Under the pieces are notes generated by a model, which was given only the letters and a program-made list of their open reading frames with translations, had not been told where the DNA came from and searched no databases. A stretch of 64,000 nt of DNA from Adiantum capillus-veneris (Eukaryota; Streptophyta; Polypodiopsida; Polypodiales; Pteridaceae), in assembly GCA_014529385.2 (NCBI GenBank), contig CM043955.1, positions 149,063,640 to 149,127,639 on the forward strand. The letters are read 5' to 3'. Positions 61,793-64,000 of the stretch are shown piece by piece (the stretch's first letter is position 1; each line of letters begins with the position of its first letter). The translations under genes were made by a program, and so were the position numbers.

Positions 61793-62080
61793 GGCTATGG
61801 TCACGCGAGGCTTAGTTATTTGTAAGCCTCCACAGGCCTGACGATGGCAGGTACTACAACTGCTGCGTTGACGGGGAAGCGCAAGTAGTGAGAGAGAGGT
61901 TGAGGCGCAGCGAGGAGAGAGAAACAAAGGGCACACCGGCCAGCTACCGGCATAGTTTTTCAACTATGCTGAAAATGGAATAGTAAGCTTACTAAACCGG
62001 TGGCCTACTGCAAAAAGCTGCGCAGCGTCAAATTCTGCCGGCCTAGGTTACGGAAAACTAAGCCTCGCGTGACCATAGCC
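61793..62080. mobile_element. Harbinger/Tourist-like MITE
   Basis: GGCTATGGTCACGCGAGG begins the left end and its exact inverse closes the right end; identity continues through CTTAGTT (about 25 bp). Flanks are TTA at 61790-61792 and 62081-62083, the three-base duplication typical of PIF/Harbinger elements. It is 288 bp with no ORF, so it is a non-autonomous miniature element. Confidence 0.85.
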
Positions 62081-62226
62081 TTAATGATACACTATGGGAC
62101 ATTTAAATATATTCATTGAGCAATAAATGAGATAGAGAGTATTATTTTGCAAGAAAGGACATAATTTTTGGCAAGCATTCTTCGACGAGCACTTTTTTGA
62201 AATTCGACGAACAGATTAAAAAAGAT

Positions 62227-62234
62227 TCTCTCTC

Positions 62235-62270
<36 letters not shown>

Positions 62271-62271
62271 A
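62227..62271. repeat. (CT)n microsatellite
   Basis: About 45 bp of CT with one TG interruption, followed by a short GT run. Confidence 0.95.
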
Positions 62272-62492
62272 GGTGTGTGTGTGCTTTGCCGGTGGTTGTA
62301 TGTGTGTTTAAAAAAAGGGGAAAATGGTTCAATCTTTCTACCACCCAAGCTTGTAGATGGGTTATGCCATTTCCATCTTGAATAACCTGTCTTGAGTTCA
62401 ACTCTCCTCGTTGAATATATCTCCAAGGTCTCTTGGGATAGTTTCCTACAACGTTTGATCAATCTGCTTCTTCTTCTTTATCATCATCTTCT

Positions 62493-62616
<124 letters not shown>

Positions 62617-62874
62617 ACTTAAGAGCCCCTAGCATATTTGACACATAATTCCTAAGCTTTGCTATATTGGGTCTACACCATGGGAATTGGCCCGTCTGAA
62701 ACACAGGTAATACGTTTTTTTTGGAGGGTGGTTTACTACCTTATGGTAAAACCGGCCGTGAAGGCGCTAGGGTAATTTCTTCCTACTACAGCATAGACGG
62801 CCTCGCTGTCTCAGAAGGGGGTCTCTCGTCTTATGGCGCTCTGCTCATTACAAGGGATTGGCGGCCCGCCTCCC

Positions 62875-62890
62875 TCCTCTATATAAAGAG
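62875..62890 (+). promoter_or_regulatory. TATA box in LTR-like DNA
   Basis: CTCTATATAAAGAGG is a strong plant TATA context. About 30 bp downstream there is a CA-rich CTCAGCCCCTCAC start-like stretch. The GC-rich upstream and AT-rich downstream composition resembles an LTR promoter, but no second copy or ORF supports this. Confidence 0.4.
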
Positions 62891-62999
62891 GTGAGGACGC
62901 ATCTCAGCCCCTCACTTAGCTTTGTTTGTTGTTATGCTTGCATAAAGTAGGATTGTGTGTCTTTTTACACCAAAGTATGGAGCTCGCAACACAAGTTAC

Positions 63000-64000
63000 T
63001 TAGGTTTGCGACTCTGCTCATTTCTTTGCTGACCTACCTTTTTAAATGGCATTATCACTATATTATTGTTCATCTAGCAAGTTTTTGATGGTGTGGCTCT
63101 TTATGAGGATTTCACTCAGTATAACAGAACCTGGTTGTCGTTCATTTGGTTGGTGAGTATATATGGTGATAGTGTTTTGGGACGGCTTTGACCCCTACAC
63201 TGGGGTTGGGGTTGCTGGTAATACTGCGTCGTTACTGTTCTTAAACACTTTATGATGGTTCCAGGGTATGGTATATCAACACGTTATACATTAACATGAT
63301 TACATAGTGCACCCCCTGAGAAAAAACTGAGCATAGAAGTTCTCTCCTTGACTTATTGAGCAAATAACTTACTCTACTAAAACACACCAATATCTACCAA
63401 CCATGAAATTCATGGAGAAATGGTTGAGAAATTACTGGATCCGTGAAGTCATCTATCACAGCATATGTACATGACACCATCCAGAGAGAAATGGTGCGAA
63501 GATGACAAAAATTTCACAAGCAGGCCTCCTCGGTGATGGGTGCTAAGTAGTCTACTCGGCATGCCATGACTACCGCATCATCCGATAGTAAAAACTCTGC
63601 ATCTAAGGTGAATACACCTGTCAATAAGCTCGGTAGAGAATATATTTCATAAGGATATGCCACCAATGCCGGAATCAAGTTTGCAATGTGTGGGAAGGTC
63701 TTTCCACACAAGTCGTACCCCTCCAAGTCGCTGATCATGCTCCATTTTTTCGGAGTATGAGAGAGACCCAATCAAACGTTGGATCACTCGAAGGCTCCTG
63801 CATTACAAAATACCATGCAAAAGAAGATTGATTAAGTTCTTATCAAGTTCAAAATTGAAATTAGATGCCAAAGTGTCATAAACTCACTTAGAAGAGTTTT
63901 TTGGATCCATGAGAGCCTTCTATAGATGGTATAGATCAGCAAGTACTACGAGATGTATTGGGACTACTCCAACACTTTTAATTTCTACCATTTCCGCGTC
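63000..64000. other. Right edge, no recognised gene
   Basis: An 85-codon minus-strand ORF, 63514-63771 (LEGYDLCGKTFPHIANLIPAL), looks moderately protein-like but has no domain I know. Frames upstream on that strand are interrupted (about 63790-64000). It could be an exon of a gene beyond the window or a transposon remnant. Confidence 0.3.

Noticed and set aside
63514-63771. Confident gene call for the 85-aa minus ORF
   Set aside because: No recognisable domain and broken frames beside it. It is mentioned only as an unassigned ORF.

Overview
The window looks like transposon-dense nuclear DNA of a land plant. The evidence is Ty3/Gypsy chromoviruses with a C-terminal chromodomain, a Tat-type Gypsy element with a second RNase H, Ty1/Copia remnants, a tRNA-iMet type primer site, a Harbinger-like MITE, and one short ORF that resembles plant SIAMESE-RELATED CDK inhibitors. 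I cannot name the species. The abundance of old and young LTR elements and of CT/CA microsatellites fits a large, repeat-rich genome such as a fern or similar lineage, but that is a guess.

Layout: 1-3.5 kb is a decayed non-chromoviral Gypsy pol. 3.5-5.9 kb has no recognisable gene, apart from a long CA microsatellite. 5.9-16.9 kb is a nest. A chromovirus (A) has its gag at 5.9-6.85 kb and its pol at 14.1-16.5 kb. Between them lies Copia coding sequence (6.85-14.0 kb), and inside that sits a short, deletion-derivative Gypsy element with both LTRs (8102-12084). 16.9-19.7 kb is unassigned AT-rich DNA. 19675-28423 is a full-length chromovirus (B) on the minus strand with 1.5 kb LTRs. 28.4-29.3 kb is an LTR fragment of a related family in the opposite orientation. 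29334-39366 is a young Tat-like Gypsy element with 1.96 kb near-identical LTRs and a gag-pol frame broken by only two stops.

The most interesting object is 39582-54206. It is a 14.6 kb segment bounded by perfect 14-bp terminal inverted repeats (CCCAGGGGATTCAC) and flanked by a perfect 8-bp duplication (TTGGTCAG). It carries a minus-strand, three-exon, RNase H-fold (DDE-type) transposase pseudogene that I cannot place with certainty in a named superfamily, plus about 8 kb of other DNA with one long unidentified ORF. Subterminal motifs, a PCNA-binding-like (PIP) motif and phase-compatible introns add detail.

Right of it are a Copia RT scrap (54.8 kb), a tRNA-like A-box sequence (55.3 kb) and a 5'-truncated LINE with a 14-bp target duplication (56.8-57.5 kb). 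Then come the SMR-like gene (58295-58843), a four-unit tandem array in which each unit ends in a compound CT/CA microsatellite (59.9-61.5 kb), a 288-bp MITE (61793-62080), and a TATA-containing, LTR-like stretch near 62.9 kb. The SMR-like ORF is the only candidate host gene I can name. Everything else coding is mobile-element derived or unrecognised.
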